Shown: in pieces, positions 1 to 8,614 of the stretch
How the letters are laid out: every line of letters begins with the position of its first letter
Position numbering within the stretch: position 1 is the stretch's first letter
Source of the DNA: CAZKCK01 sp964552325
GTDB taxonomy: Bacteria; Bacteroidota; Bacteroidia; Bacteroidales; TTA-H9
Length of the DNA: 40,979 nucleotides
Direction of reading: 5' to 3'
Assembly (NCBI GenBank): GCA_964552325.1
Contig: CAZKHA010000011.1
Span: 1-40,979 of the forward strand
The notes under the pieces: generated by a model
The model's database searches: none
The model's input: only the letters and a program-made list of their open reading frames with translations
Told to the model about the DNA's origin: nothing
Program-made: the position numbers and the translations under genes

Positions 1-2
1 TC

Positions 3-2936
3 AGTGCTGCTGCAACAGGAGGCAATGTTGTTGGTGGAACGCATGGATGGCTTTTCACGAGTGGTCCAACCGGTTCACCTTGGAACAACAAATGGGGAAG
101 CGTTACAGTTGCCATGAACACCTTACAGAATTATACGAAAGAAGGGGCCAACAATTCCATTACGGTAGTAAATGGTAAATGGTACACCATGAACTGGAAA
201 GACAATGGTTATACCAATACGCAAGCCATTTTCATGGAAACCTCTGCGCTTCCTGTGGATATTACAAATGTGACAGTACCTGTAAACGTTGCGCCGAATA
301 CAGCAGCTACGGTAAATATTACCACTTCGGTAGCACCTTGCGCCGAAGAGTTGTTTTACATACTGTATTCTACAAACAATTTTATAACTTCTCAATTGGC
401 TTTGGTTACGATGGTAGGAAATACTGGAACCGCAAGTATTCCAGGTCAATTGCCAGGTACGCTAACTAAATACTATGTTTTTAGTACCACTGCAAATTCA
501 CCCTCGGCCAATTATGATTTGTATTCTATAAAAATCAACAATAATTCAGGTAACTATTATTCCTATACAACAAATGGCCTTAATACTGAAGCTGAAATAC
601 TTACATTTTCGTTTGCGGAACAAACAGCCCCAGCCACCATCAATAGCTTGGCTGCTTCCATATCCATCGAGGTAGCTTTCGGTTCAAATTTAACAGCGCT
701 TGTACCTACCATTACCGTATCAAATGGGGCAAGTATTGATCCTGCTAGTGGTGTTGCCCAAGACTTTACAAACCCAGTTTCTTATCTGGTTACAGCCCAA
801 GATGGTATTAACACGAAACTGTGGAGTGTTACGGTAACCGTGGCCCCCCCACCCGATCCGAACTATGGATTACGCGATGATGGGGGCACTTTGCTGCCAA
901 CTTTTACATATTGGTACACAGGCCAAGCTGGTGATATTACTGAACAAGGTTCCATATTTAATGGAAAAGATTTGGGTACGCTAACTTCTTTTAATATAAA
1001 AGGTGCCTCGTTCAATACCTGGAAAACAGGAACCGGAGACGTTACCGGAGCACAATTTAAATACAAAGTTTGGGCAATAAGTGAAACTGAACCTGTTGAT
1101 TATACACTGCGAACTATTGGCTGGACGAGCAATCTTGGCAGCGGAAACCAAATTTGGGCGGGCTTTGGAGATTTTATCCCAATTGCGCAAAGCCTTACTC
1201 CTGGCGCATATAACATCAAAATTTATTTTACTATTACAGGTACAGGTGTGCCCGGTTTAACCGCTGATGGCCCTTTTATTGGAACATTTACAGTAAGCAG
1301 TGGATTAAGCAATGAGGCTGAAATACTTACATTTACATTGCCTGAACAAACCTCACCGGCAACTTTTAATAATGCAGCAGCTACAGTTGATATTGAAGTG
1401 GCTTATGGTACAAATGTAACCACACTCACTCCAACCATTACCATATCAAACGGTGCCAGCATTACTCCACAAAGTGGCATCATTCAAGATTTTACGAATC
1501 CAGTAGTTTATACAGTAACGGCTGAAGATGATGCAACTACAAAAATATGGACCGTGACTGTTACACAGGCTGCCCCTCCTTCCATAACATGGGCGAATTT
1601 GCAATGGCCTGGATCGGGGACCATTGAGCCAAACCAACAGTTTTATGTATATGCACAAGCATATGCTAATGGAATAACACCAGGTGCCGGACAAGGTACG
1701 GGATTGCAAGCATGGATTGGGTATAGCACCGAAAACTCGAATCCCAATACATGGACAACCTGGATTGAAGCACCTTATTTTGGAGAATCGAGTGATAATG
1801 ATGAATTCCGCTTAGATTTGGGTGCACTGATGAGTACAACCGGAACGTTCTATTACGCATCTAGGTTTAAATTAAGCGGGCAAGATTTTGTATATGGCGG
1901 ATTTTCAGGTGGGTTTTGGGATGGAACCACCAATGTAAGTGGCGTACTTACCGTTAATACTCCTCCTGTGCCAGAAATTACCTGGGCAAATGTGCAATGG
2001 CCAGGTTCTGGAACAATCGATCCTAACCAAGAATTCTTTGTATATGCGCAAGCATTCGCAAATGGAATAACACCTAACATTGGACAAGGAGTAGGTTTAC
2101 AAGCATGGATTGGGTATAGCACCGAAAATACAAATCCAGATACATGGACATCATGGGTTGAAGCCCCCTATTTGGGTGAATCAGGAAGCAATGATGAGTT
2201 TCGCTTGGATTTGGGTGCCCTTATGAATACAAGTGGCACATACTATTATGCTTCTAGGTTTAAATTGAATGATCAACCATATGTATATGGAGGTTATTCT
2301 GGTGGTTTTTGGGATGGAATAACGAATATAAATGGCGTGTTAACAGTCAACTCAACTACTAAAACCCTGAATATCAAAGTATTTTTAGAAGGTTTGTATG
2401 CAGGTTCAATGACCATGAACAAGGCACAAGATGAATTGGGCGATCATTTTCCGGGCACAGTTGCCGACCAAATTACTGTTGAATTACACAATGGAACGGA
2501 TTATGCCACAATTGAGTACTCGCAAGCTAATGTTGATCTGAACCAAGATGGAACGGCTAGTATTACCATACCTTCAACATATAATGGGTCTTATTGGCTA
2601 ACCATCAAACACCGCAACAGTATCGAAACCGTTTCGGCTGATTTGATTGACCTAAGTGTAAATACTATTACGTACGACTTCTCAACCGTTGCATCTTTGA
2701 CATTTGGAGATAATATAAAGGATTTGGGTGAAGGTGTGTATGGCTTGTTCGTGGGCGATGCTAATCAAGACGGTTTAATTGATGGAGATGACCTTGTTTT
2801 TATGGATCCGGATATTATGGCAGGCAATGTCGGATTTTTATCTTCTGACCTAAACGGTGATGGCTTAATTGATGGTGATGATTTGGTTAAGGGCGATGCA
2901 AACTTTACTGCTGGCGTAGCACTTGTAACTCCATAA
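3..2936 (+). CDS. Large secreted modular protein, C-terminal part (5' end outside window), dockerin-like tail
   Basis: The frame is open from the first bases, so the gene starts upstream and only its last ~977 codons are here. Residue numbers below count from the first in-window ATG at 114. Two related ~87-residue modules (about 158-244 and 399-486) each begin with NEAEILTF or TEAEILTF and end in a W(S/T)VTVT strand; they resemble the DUF5018-type beta-sandwich. Two near-identical ~125-residue modules follow in tandem (about 489-614 and 621-746), each starting ITWAN.QWPGSGTI and ending GGFWDG. The C-terminus carries two 12-residue calcium-loop motifs, DANQDGLIDGDD (882-893) and DLNGDGLIDGDD (912-923), like a dockerin or EF-hand pair. 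I see no T9SS sorting domain; the protein ends VALVTP shortly after the second loop. Export is inferred, since the N-terminus is not visible. Function is unknown; a surface or polysaccharide-associated protein is likely. Confidence 0.8.
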   Translation, partial: SAAATGGNVVGGTHGWLFTSGPTGSPWNNKWGSVTVAMNTLQNYTKEGANNSITVVNGKWYTMNWKDNGYTNTQAIFMETSALPVDITNVTVPVNVAPNTAATVNITTSVAPCAEELFYILYSTNNFITSQLALVTMVGNTGTASIPGQLPGTLTKYYVFSTTANSPSANYDLYSIKINNNSGNYYSYTTNGLNTEAEILTFSFAEQTAPATINSLAASISIEVAFGSNLTALVPTITVSNGASIDPASGVAQDFTNPVSYLVTAQDGINTKLWSVTVTVAPPPDPNYGLRDDGGTLLPTFTYWYTGQAGDITEQGSIFNGKDLGTLTSFNIKGASFNTWKTGTGDVTGAQFKYKVWAISETEPVDYTLRTIGWTSNLGSGNQIWAGFGDFIPIAQSLTPGAYNIKIYFTITGTGVPGLTADGPFIGTFTVSSGLSNEAEILTFTLPEQTSPATFNNAAATVDIEVAYGTNVTTLTPTITISNGASITPQSGIIQDFTNPVVYTVTAEDDATTKIWTVTVTQAAPPSITWANLQWPGSGTIEPNQQFYVYAQAYANGITPGAGQGTGLQAWIGYSTENSNPNTWTTWIEAPYFGESSDNDEFRLDLGALMSTTGTFYYASRFKLSGQDFVYGGFSGGFWDGTTNVSGVLTVNTPPVPEITWANVQWPGSGTIDPNQEFFVYAQAFANGITPNIGQGVGLQAWIGYSTENTNPDTWTSWVEAPYLGESGSNDEFRLDLGALMNTSGTYYYASRFKLNDQPYVYGGYSGGFWDGITNINGVLTVNSTTKTLNIKVFLEGLYAGSMTMNKAQDELGDHFPGTVADQITVELHNGTDYATIEYSQANVDLNQDGTASITIPSTYNGSYWLTIKHRNSIETVSADLIDLSVNTITYDFSTVASLTFGDNIKDLGEGVYGLFVGDANQDGLIDGDDLVFMDPDIMAGNVGFLSSDLNGDGLIDGDDLVKGDANFTAGVALVTP

Positions 2937-2973
2937 TTACTGATTCAACCATTTACACGGTTCGTACTAATTA

Positions 2974-3006
2974 GAGGCTATCTCATTTCGGGATAGCCTC
3001 TTTCAT
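2974..3006 (+). terminator. Intrinsic terminator after the modular secreted protein
   Basis: A perfect 9-bp stem, GAGGCTATC (2974-2982) with GATAGCCTC (2992-3000), has a 9-nt loop and is followed by a short T-rich run. It lies 38 nt after the stop codon. Confidence 0.8.
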
Positions 3007-3080
3007 TACACCCAAATTATAAAATACCTGACGAACGAAAATAATTCAAGTTCATTCTGTTCCATTTTTTGTAGAAAACT

Positions 3081-3110
3081 TGCTTTTGTGTAAAAAAACG
3101 TTATATTTGT
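3081..3110 (+). promoter_or_regulatory. Bacteroidota-type promoter for the structured RNA
   Basis: TTG at 3081-3083, a 19-nt spacer, and TATATTTG at 3103-3110 match the Bacteroidota primary-sigma consensus (TTG N19-20 TAnnTTTG). Transcription should start near 3114, just before the first long RNA stem. Confidence 0.65.
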
Positions 3111-3113
3111 ATC

Positions 3114-3297
3114 AGGATTTGGCTGCCGTGAGGCAAACAAAAGCCCCCGTCTGGTGAGTCTCTTATTAGGCGGTAATCCCAATAACTCACTTTTACCTTG
3201 TCTTTTGTAGCCAAATTGTTGATTTGATAAGGCTACGGAGGCAAATCCCCAAAACAAAGCGGTTTGTCCGAGAGGATCGGCCGCTTTTCTCTTTTTA
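3114..3297 (+). ncRNA. Free-standing structured RNA candidate (~184 nt; possibly 6S-like)
   Basis: The stretch has a consensus-like promoter, no convincing reading frame, dense pairing and its own terminator. Pairings by eye: a closing stem GGATTTG (3116-3122) with CAAATCC (3243-3249); a small hairpin TGCC-GTGA-GGCA (3125-3136) with a GNRA-type tetraloop; ACAAAAG (3138-3144) with CTTTTGT (3203-3209); a long hairpin GTGAGT (3155-3160) with ACTCAC (3186-3191), continued inside by TATT/AATA and GG/CC; and a hairpin GTAGCC (3208-3213) with GGCTAC (3232-3237). The last overlaps the ACAAAAG pairing by two bases, so the two may alternate. A closing stem, an open middle and a long end hairpin at ~180 nt fit the general plan of 6S RNA, but I could not match a specific family. 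It ends in the terminator at 3257-3297, with a separate gene 120 nt further on, so it is probably not a cis riboswitch. Confidence 0.55.
3257..3297 (+). terminator. Intrinsic terminator of the structured RNA
   Basis: AAAGCGG (3257-3263) pairs with CCGCTTT (3282-3288). An inner CCGA/TCGG stem (3269-3272 with 3278-3281) closes a 5-nt loop. The hairpin runs into TTCTCTTTTT. Confidence 0.75.
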
Positions 3298-3417
3298 ATT
3301 AATAACCATTGACTTACATAATGTAAGCGTTCATTTATAAAAAAGTTTTTGGTATTTTGCAATGCTTTGTGCATCTTTGCAATACCTATCAATCATCATA
3401 ATAAACCCAACCTATTG

Positions 3418-4122
3418 ATGAAGACCAAAGATTTAGCATTCGCAGGCCTTATTCTCTTGCTTTTTGTGCCTTTTGGATTTTCGGAATCGCTTTTGGAAGC
3501 TTACCAAATAGCCAATAAAGAGCATGGAATGTTAATGAGTTTTCTCAAGTTTGCCATACTTGCCACCACTGGCGAGGCCTTAGGGCTAAGAATTAAGACG
3601 GGTGAGTATTGGTACAAAGGCTTTGGCCTATTGCCGAGGGCTATCGTATGGGGTTTTTTAGGCCTAACCATAAAACTAGCCTTTGTTGTTTTTACAAAAG
3701 GCACAATCGGTTTCTTGGCCTATCTTGGCTTTGCTGACGCACCCGAGGCTTTTGTTGGTCCTTTTACTGGCCTAAAAATCTTTGTCGCCTTTTCGATAAG
3801 TACCTGCATGAACCTGATTTATGCACCCATAATGATGACCTTACACAAAATTACGGATACCCATATTTTAGCGAACGGCGGCACTGTGTCAAGCCTGCTA
3901 AAGCCTATCAATTTTGGTGGAATCTTGTCGAAAATTGACTGGAATATACAATGGAACTTCGTATTCAAGAAAACAATACCCTTCTTTTGGATTCCAGCAC
4001 ATACCATAACTTTTTTGTTACCTGAAGAATACCAGGTATTGTTTGCAGCCTTGCTCGGCATTGCCTTGGGCGTTATACTTGCCTTAGCAGGAATAATGAG
4101 TAAAAACACGCAAAGTAAATAA
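3418..4122 (+). CDS. Mpv17/PMP22-like multi-span membrane protein
   Basis: This 234-residue protein is mostly hydrophobic, with about five membrane-spanning stretches. The distinctive segments are RAIVWGFLGLTIK in the middle, APIMMTLHKITDTHI near residue 140, and KKTIPFFWIPAHTITFLLP near the C-terminus. From memory these match the Bacteroidota proteins annotated as Mpv17/PMP22 family; I am not certain of the link to eukaryotic Mpv17. No enzymatic motif is visible and the function is unknown. I chose the ATG at 3418 (MKTKDLAFAG) over an upstream in-frame ATG at 3349, because the latter lies within a probable promoter; CATCTTTG at 3371-3378 is one base from TAnnTTTG. The aminotransferase gene begins 31 nt downstream and is probably cotranscribed. 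Confidence 0.7.
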   Translation: MKTKDLAFAGLILLLFVPFGFSESLLEAYQIANKEHGMLMSFLKFAILATTGEALGLRIKTGEYWYKGFGLLPRAIVWGFLGLTIKLAFVVFTKGTIGFLAYLGFADAPEAFVGPFTGLKIFVAFSISTCMNLIYAPIMMTLHKITDTHILANGGTVSSLLKPINFGGILSKIDWNIQWNFVFKKTIPFFWIPAHTITFLLPEEYQVLFAALLGIALGVILALAGIMSKNTQSK

Positions 4123-4153
4123 AACCCTAGCCAACCACCTAAAACTAAGAATA

Positions 4154-5470
4154 ATGAAACCAACACCAATTGATCACGAAATCGTTTTAAAGAAAATAAC
4201 AGAAAGTGGGCTAACAAACATAGGCACAGCTTCCATCCGCGAAATCAAGAAATTGATTGACTCGATTGAGGGAGCCACAGGAAGTAAGTTTATCCGCATG
4301 GAAATGGGGATACCGGGTTTGCCCGCTGCTCAAGTTGGTGTTGAAAACCAAATTGACGCACTACGAAAGGGAGTAGCCTCTGTTTATCCTGATATCCAAG
4401 GATTACCGCAGCTAAAAGAGGAAATAGCACGTTTTGTAAAACTCTTCCTCAACATTGATGTTAACCCTGCAAGCTGTATCCCTACCGTTGGCTCGATGCA
4501 AGGTGGTTTTGCAAGCTTCTTAACAGTGAACCGTATGTATAAAGAACGAGAAGGTACCTTATTCCTCGATCCTGGCTTTCCGGTTCATAAACAACAAGTT
4601 AAAATACTTGGTCAAGATTATCGTTCATTTGATGTATATAATTTTAGAGGTGAAAAGCTAAAAGCTAAGCTCGAAGAGATGATGTGCGATGGAAAAGTCT
4701 CATCTATCTTATACTCCAACCCGAATAACCCAGCTTGGTTTTGCTTTACGGAAATAGAGCTGCAAATAATTGCCGAAATAGCTCGAAAATATGATGTTGT
4801 GGTGATGGAAGACTTGGCGTATTTTGCCATGGATTTCCGCAAAGACTATTCGCAACCCGGTAAACCGCCCTATCAACCCACCATTGCTCAATACTATGAT
4901 AAGTACATTTTAATGATTTCCAGCTCCAAAGCTTTTAGTTATGCAGGTGAGCGTATCGGAATGTTGGTGGTTAGCGACAAACTCTTTAATACAGTGGCTC
5001 CCGACTTAAAGCGCTTTTATACTTCTGATAACTTTGGAACTGCCTTTATATTTGGAACCATGTATTCGTTGAGTTCTGGCACAGCACATTCTGCTCAATA
5101 TGCTTTGCATAGCATTTTAAAAGATGTAAACGAAGGAAAGTTCAACTTTGTGGAAATCACCAAGGAATATGGCGAGAAAGCCCATATCATGAAAAAGCTT
5201 TTTACTGATAACGGGTTTAAAATTGTTTACGATAAGGACCTTGACGAACCTATTGCTGATGGTTTTTATTTCACGTTTTCTTATCCCGGATTTACGGGCG
5301 AAGAATTATTGGCAGAAATGGTCTTTTACGGGATTAGCGCCATATCATTATCTATAACAGGTAGCGAGCGTAAAGAAGGCATTAGAGCCTGTGTTTCACT
5401 TGTTTCGCGGGCACAATTTCCTGAATTGGAACGCCGGCTGCAAACTTTCAACCAAAATCACCCGCTTTAA
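4154..5470 (+). CDS. PLP-dependent aminotransferase, class I/II
   Basis: The 438-residue protein has the fold type I aminotransferase pattern. The substrate-site motif SNPNNPAW lies near 188-195, the PLP-phenol aspartate is in VVMEDLAYF (about D220), and the Schiff-base lysine is in ISSSKAFSYAGER (K259). The glycine-rich MQGGFASF (115-122) should contact the PLP phosphate. Length and motif order are typical. The amino-acid substrate cannot be read from sequence. It follows the Mpv17-like gene by 31 nt. It converges with the APS reductase gene, with only 8 nt between the stop codons and no room for a hairpin terminator. Confidence 0.85.
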   Translation: MKPTPIDHEIVLKKITESGLTNIGTASIREIKKLIDSIEGATGSKFIRMEMGIPGLPAAQVGVENQIDALRKGVASVYPDIQGLPQLKEEIARFVKLFLNIDVNPASCIPTVGSMQGGFASFLTVNRMYKEREGTLFLDPGFPVHKQQVKILGQDYRSFDVYNFRGEKLKAKLEEMMCDGKVSSILYSNPNNPAWFCFTEIELQIIAEIARKYDVVVMEDLAYFAMDFRKDYSQPGKPPYQPTIAQYYDKYILMISSSKAFSYAGERIGMLVVSDKLFNTVAPDLKRFYTSDNFGTAFIFGTMYSLSSGTAHSAQYALHSILKDVNEGKFNFVEITKEYGEKAHIMKKLFTDNGFKIVYDKDLDEPIADGFYFTFSYPGFTGEELLAEMVFYGISAISLSITGSERKEGIRACVSLVSRAQFPELERRLQTFNQNHPL

Positions 5471-5478
5471 TAAGCCGC

Positions 5479-6183
5479 CTAATGTTTGTGTAAGCCACAT
5501 TCTTTGAATTCTGGCAGTTCCCACCACCAACGTCCAGCTCTAATATCTTCATCAGCAGCAACAGGACGTGTACAGGGCTGGCAGCCAATACTTCTGTAAC
5601 CTTTTATTTGTAAGGGATTAAATGGAATATTGTTTTTGGTAATAAAATCCCAAACCTGCTCCTCTGTCCAATTGAGCAATGGGTTAGCCTTTAGAATAGA
5701 ATTTTGTGAATCCCACTCAATTGTGTTAAGATCGGTACGGGTTACCGATTGTTCGCGTCTTAAGCCTGTTATCCAAACTTCGTAGCCTTTTAACGCTTTT
5801 TTCAGTGGCTGGATTTTGCGTATCGAACAACATAATTGCCTGTTTTCTACACTTTCATAAAAAAGATTAATCCCCTTATTATTAACCATTTCCGAAACTT
5901 GGTCGGCATCAGGAAAGCTAATATGAATGGGTATTTTATAACGACTTTGCGTACGCTGAATCAAATCATACACCTCCGGAAACATGCGGCCAGTATCGAG
6001 TGTAAACACTTTTACGTCAAGCCCCAAACGTGCGATATAATGCGTAATAACTTGATCTTCTATACTTAAACTGCTTGAAAAAGCTACCTTTCCACTAAAG
6101 CGTTTTGTTAATTCTAAAAGTTGCTCATCAATACATAAATTAGTCAGCTCCTGGTTAAGCCCTGCAATGATTTCACTGTTCAT
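5479..6183 (-). CDS. cysH: Assimilatory APS reductase (CysH type, [4Fe-4S])
   Basis: The protein reduces adenylyl sulfate (APS) to sulfite with thioredoxin during sulfate assimilation. It is 234 residues, starting at the ATG at 6183 (MNSEIIAGLN); a longer frame to 6246 would overlap the promoter region. Visible motifs: SSSLSIEDQ (P-loop-like, 36-44), LDTGRMFPE (62-70), CCSIRK (C118, C119) and GCQPCTRP (C201, C204), which supply the four cluster cysteines that mark APS-type rather than PAPS-type enzymes, and the C-terminal ECGLH (C229), the catalytic cysteine. It stands alone here: no sulfurylase, kinase or sulfite reductase gene is adjacent. The minus-strand TATTTTTG at 6199-6206 is a probable -7 element. 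Confidence 0.9.
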   Translation of the reverse strand: MNSEIIAGLNQELTNLCIDEQLLELTKRFSGKVAFSSSLSIEDQVITHYIARLGLDVKVFTLDTGRMFPEVYDLIQRTQSRYKIPIHISFPDADQVSEMVNNKGINLFYESVENRQLCCSIRKIQPLKKALKGYEVWITGLRREQSVTRTDLNTIEWDSQNSILKANPLLNWTEEQVWDFITKNNIPFNPLQIKGYRSIGCQPCTRPVAADEDIRAGRWWWELPEFKECGLHKH

Positions 6184-6198
6184 GTAGTCAAATTTTTG

Positions 6199-6206
6199 CA
6201 AAAATA
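6199..6206 (-). promoter_or_regulatory. -7 element for cysH
   Basis: On the minus strand this reads TATTTTTG (TAnnTTTG), 15 nt upstream of the cysH ATG. I see no good -33 TTG at the usual spacing. Confidence 0.4.
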
Positions 6207-6231
6207 CAGATAAATGGCAGGTTAAAACACT

Positions 6232-6239
6232 TACTTTTG
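6232..6239 (+). promoter_or_regulatory. -7 element for the thioredoxin-like gene
   Basis: TACTTTTG (TAnnTTTG) lies 21 nt before the ATG at 6261 and is divergent from the cysH -7 element 25 nt away. No clear -33 element is visible. Confidence 0.4.
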
Positions 6240-6260
6240 CCAACAACCAATACGCTCACA

Positions 6261-7628
6261 ATGATTAAACACGTTCTTTTACTCCTACTTTTCTTTAACA
6301 CGCTTACTATCAATAGCCAAGATAATATTCACATTAGGCTTAAAGGAGATTCATTTACCACTGTAAAACTGGCTGGATTTTATGCAGACAGGCTTGATGT
6401 ACTTGATTCTGCGTTAACAAATTCAGATGGCAATGCCGTGTTTGTTTTAAAGCCCAAACAACGCTATGGGCAATATGCTATTTTACTTGGCGATACACTG
6501 GCCTTTGATTTCTTCTATGTTGGGAAGCCTATACAAATTCGCACGCATATTAATCAAATTATAGATAGTTTACACTTTATTGGTTCAGAAGTAAATAATG
6601 ATTATCAAAACTTTGTAAAACAAGAATCACTGCACGAGTTAAAAATGAACCTTTTAAATCAGTGCCTTGATGAATACCCAAAAGAAGATCCCTTTTATAA
6701 CCAACTTAAAAGCAAGGCTATTAGTGAACAAATAAATTTTGAAGCCTTTGTTAATCAACTAATCAAAAAGAATTCAGGTTCGTATTTAGCAAACTATTTG
6801 AATTACCGACGGCCAATTTTATCAGATGGCTCAATTGGCAAGCTTCAAAATCTGGCCTTTAAAAAACTGCATTATTTTGATCGTGTTGATTTTATTGATA
6901 CAACTCTTTTACATTCAAATGCTTATTCAAGAATCGTTATTTCTTATTTAGGGCTTTACAGCGATCCAAATCTTAACTTAAATCAACAACAGCTTGCTTT
7001 TTGCGATGGTATTAAGGCCATTATGGATAAAACTTCGGCTAACCGAATGGTGTATGAATTTGTGGTTACTTACTTAATTGATGGTTTTGAACGCTTTGGG
7101 TTCCAAGAGGTATTGGACTTTATCTCTGACTATTATTTATCAGGAAATTGTGAAAATGATGTCCAAAAAGCATCCCTTTCAACCAAAATTAACCTAATGA
7201 AAAAATTGCTACCCGGAAATGTTGCTCCAGCTCTTTTTGGCAACTTAATTACAGATGAAAAATATGAGGCTTCTACGTATAAAGGAAAATGGAAACTCCT
7301 GGTTTTTTGGTCAAGTTCGTGTCCACACTGTGATTTTTTGCTTCCTAAGTTACATGAATTTTACAAATTGCAAAACCACAGCAAATGGGAGGTACTAGCG
7401 TATGCCATTGACACAGATAAGGCGGTATGGAAGAGTCATGTGGACGCCAAAAGTTTTACTTGGCCACAACTAAGTGAGTTAAAGGGCTGGGAGGGCAAGA
7501 CGGTAGCCAATTATGGTATTTCGGCCACACCAAGCCTCTATTTGATTGATAATAATAATATTATAGTAGCCAAACCCAGCAATTTGTATGAACTAAAGCA
7601 ATTGCTAAAACAGCACAACCTTTTATAA
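6261..7628 (+). CDS. Exported TlpA/ResA-like thioredoxin-fold protein with a DUF4369-like N-terminus
   Basis: This 455-residue protein begins with a signal peptide (MIKHVLLLLLFFNTLTINSQ), so it acts in the periplasm or is membrane-anchored. The first ~100 mature residues (RLKGDSFTTVKLAGFYADRL onward) resemble the DUF4369 beta domain found ahead of redoxins in this phylum. A helical middle follows, then a thioredoxin domain from about residue 310. This has the redox motif CPHC (354-357) after VFWSSS, and the cis-proline segment ISATPSLYLID. A thiol-disulfide oxidoreductase role is likely; the partner is unknown. The ATG at 6261 is preferred to an upstream TTG that falls inside the -7 element. 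Its end overlaps the convergent hydrolase gene by 6 nt. Confidence 0.8.
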   Translation: MIKHVLLLLLFFNTLTINSQDNIHIRLKGDSFTTVKLAGFYADRLDVLDSALTNSDGNAVFVLKPKQRYGQYAILLGDTLAFDFFYVGKPIQIRTHINQIIDSLHFIGSEVNNDYQNFVKQESLHELKMNLLNQCLDEYPKEDPFYNQLKSKAISEQINFEAFVNQLIKKNSGSYLANYLNYRRPILSDGSIGKLQNLAFKKLHYFDRVDFIDTTLLHSNAYSRIVISYLGLYSDPNLNLNQQQLAFCDGIKAIMDKTSANRMVYEFVVTYLIDGFERFGFQEVLDFISDYYLSGNCENDVQKASLSTKINLMKKLLPGNVAPALFGNLITDEKYEASTYKGKWKLLVFWSSSCPHCDFLLPKLHEFYKLQNHSKWEVLAYAIDTDKAVWKSHVDAKSFTWPQLSELKGWEGKTVANYGISATPSLYLIDNNNIIVAKPSNLYELKQLLKQHNLL

Positions 7629-8477
7629 ATCCATTTTTAAGAAGTTATGCAACGCAAAAGTCTTAGCAACTTCATACCCTTTAGTGCCAATAGTTACTTT
7701 GCAACATTCCACATCATAATCGTGCAAGAAAAGCAAGGTATAATCATTTGCAACTGACTCTTTCAAAAAACTTTCCTTTTCGGCTAATGCATCTAAAGGC
7801 CTTATATCATAAGCTGTTAGCCAAACCAATGGAACATGTGCCGCCGAAGGGATAAAATCGGCTGTAAAAACCAATACCTTGTTATTAAAGCGTATCATAG
7901 GAATAATTTGTCCATCGGTATGGCCATGCATCATGCGAAGATAAATCCCTTCAATAAACCAACCTTCTTGTGTAATAAAATGGAGCTTGCCACTGTTTTT
8001 AATTGGATCAAGATTCTCAGGCAAATAAGAGGCTGCTTCACGAATGTTGGGTTGCATGGCCCAGTCCCACTGACGTTTGGAAACATGGTATTGAGCATTT
8101 GGGAAAACAAATTCGATACTGCTTCTATCAGCATTATAAGCAGTTGCACCCCCACAATGATCGTAATGCAAATGTGTGAAAACCACATCGCTTACATCTT
8201 CGGGTTGAAAACCAATGGCTTTTAAGTTATCAACCAGCTTATCTGTACCAAAACGTTGGCGGTGTTTAAAAAACTTTTCATCTTGCTTATTGCCCATTCC
8301 GGTATCGAACAGAATCAATCGATTAGCGGTTTTTATCAATAAACAGCGGCTTGTAACGTTTACCATGTTATTGGCATCGGCTACATGAAGTTTTGACCAG
8401 ATGCTCTTGGGTATAACCCCAAAAGAAGCACCAGCATCGGTTTTCCAATTTTCGGCAATAAGCGAATAAATTTCCAT
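7623..8477 (-). CDS. Metallo-beta-lactamase-fold hydrolase
   Basis: The 284-residue protein starts at the ATG at 8477 (MEIYSLIAENW). It carries the dinuclear metal site of the family: THLHYDH (H102, H104, D106, H107), a later histidine in MMHGHTDGQ, an aspartate in FTADF and a histidine in LLFLHDYDVE. The order and spacing resemble the AHL-lactonase or phosphodiesterase-like branch, but the substrate cannot be called. There is no signal peptide, so it is probably cytoplasmic. A -7 element TACTTTTG lies 17 nt upstream. The stop codon overlaps the convergent thioredoxin-like gene by 6 nt. Confidence 0.85.
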   Translation of the reverse strand: MEIYSLIAENWKTDAGASFGVIPKSIWSKLHVADANNMVNVTSRCLLIKTANRLILFDTGMGNKQDEKFFKHRQRFGTDKLVDNLKAIGFQPEDVSDVVFTHLHYDHCGGATAYNADRSSIEFVFPNAQYHVSKRQWDWAMQPNIREAASYLPENLDPIKNSGKLHFITQEGWFIEGIYLRMMHGHTDGQIIPMIRFNNKVLVFTADFIPSAAHVPLVWLTAYDIRPLDALAEKESFLKESVANDYTLLFLHDYDVECCKVTIGTKGYEVAKTFALHNFLKMDL

Positions 8478-8494
8478 AACAGAATAATAATTGG

Positions 8495-8502
8495 CAAAAG
8501 TA
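8495..8502 (-). promoter_or_regulatory. -7 element for the MBL-fold hydrolase
   Basis: On the minus strand this reads TACTTTTG (TAnnTTTG), 17 nt before the ATG at 8477. A TTG exists but at a too-short spacing of about 10 nt. Confidence 0.4.
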
Positions 8503-8552
8503 TCAGAAAAAACCAATTGCCCGAATCTGATGGTGTGTTTAAGTCAAATCCA

Positions 8553-8560
8553 TACATTTG
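8553..8560 (+). promoter_or_regulatory. -7 element for the Mpl-type ligase gene
   Basis: TACATTTG matches TAnnTTTG and lies 54 nt before the ATG at 8615, implying a leader of about 50 nt. Confidence 0.4.
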
Positions 8561-8614
8561 CACGATTGAATTTTGGCAGGTTTTTGTTTCTGAAATCATT
8601 ATAATTTGTTGTTA

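Noticed and set aside
3114..3250. Riboswitch (TPP, cobalamin, SAM or c-di-GMP type) controlling the Mpv17-like gene
   Set aside because: I found no core motif of these classes, and the RNA ends in its own terminator 120 nt before the gene, which has a separate promoter-like sequence.
3006..3392. A 128-codon minus-strand open frame across the structured-RNA region
   Set aside because: It has no recognisable domain and is antisense to the promoter, the paired stems and the terminator of the RNA. Its composition looks like a translated structured RNA.
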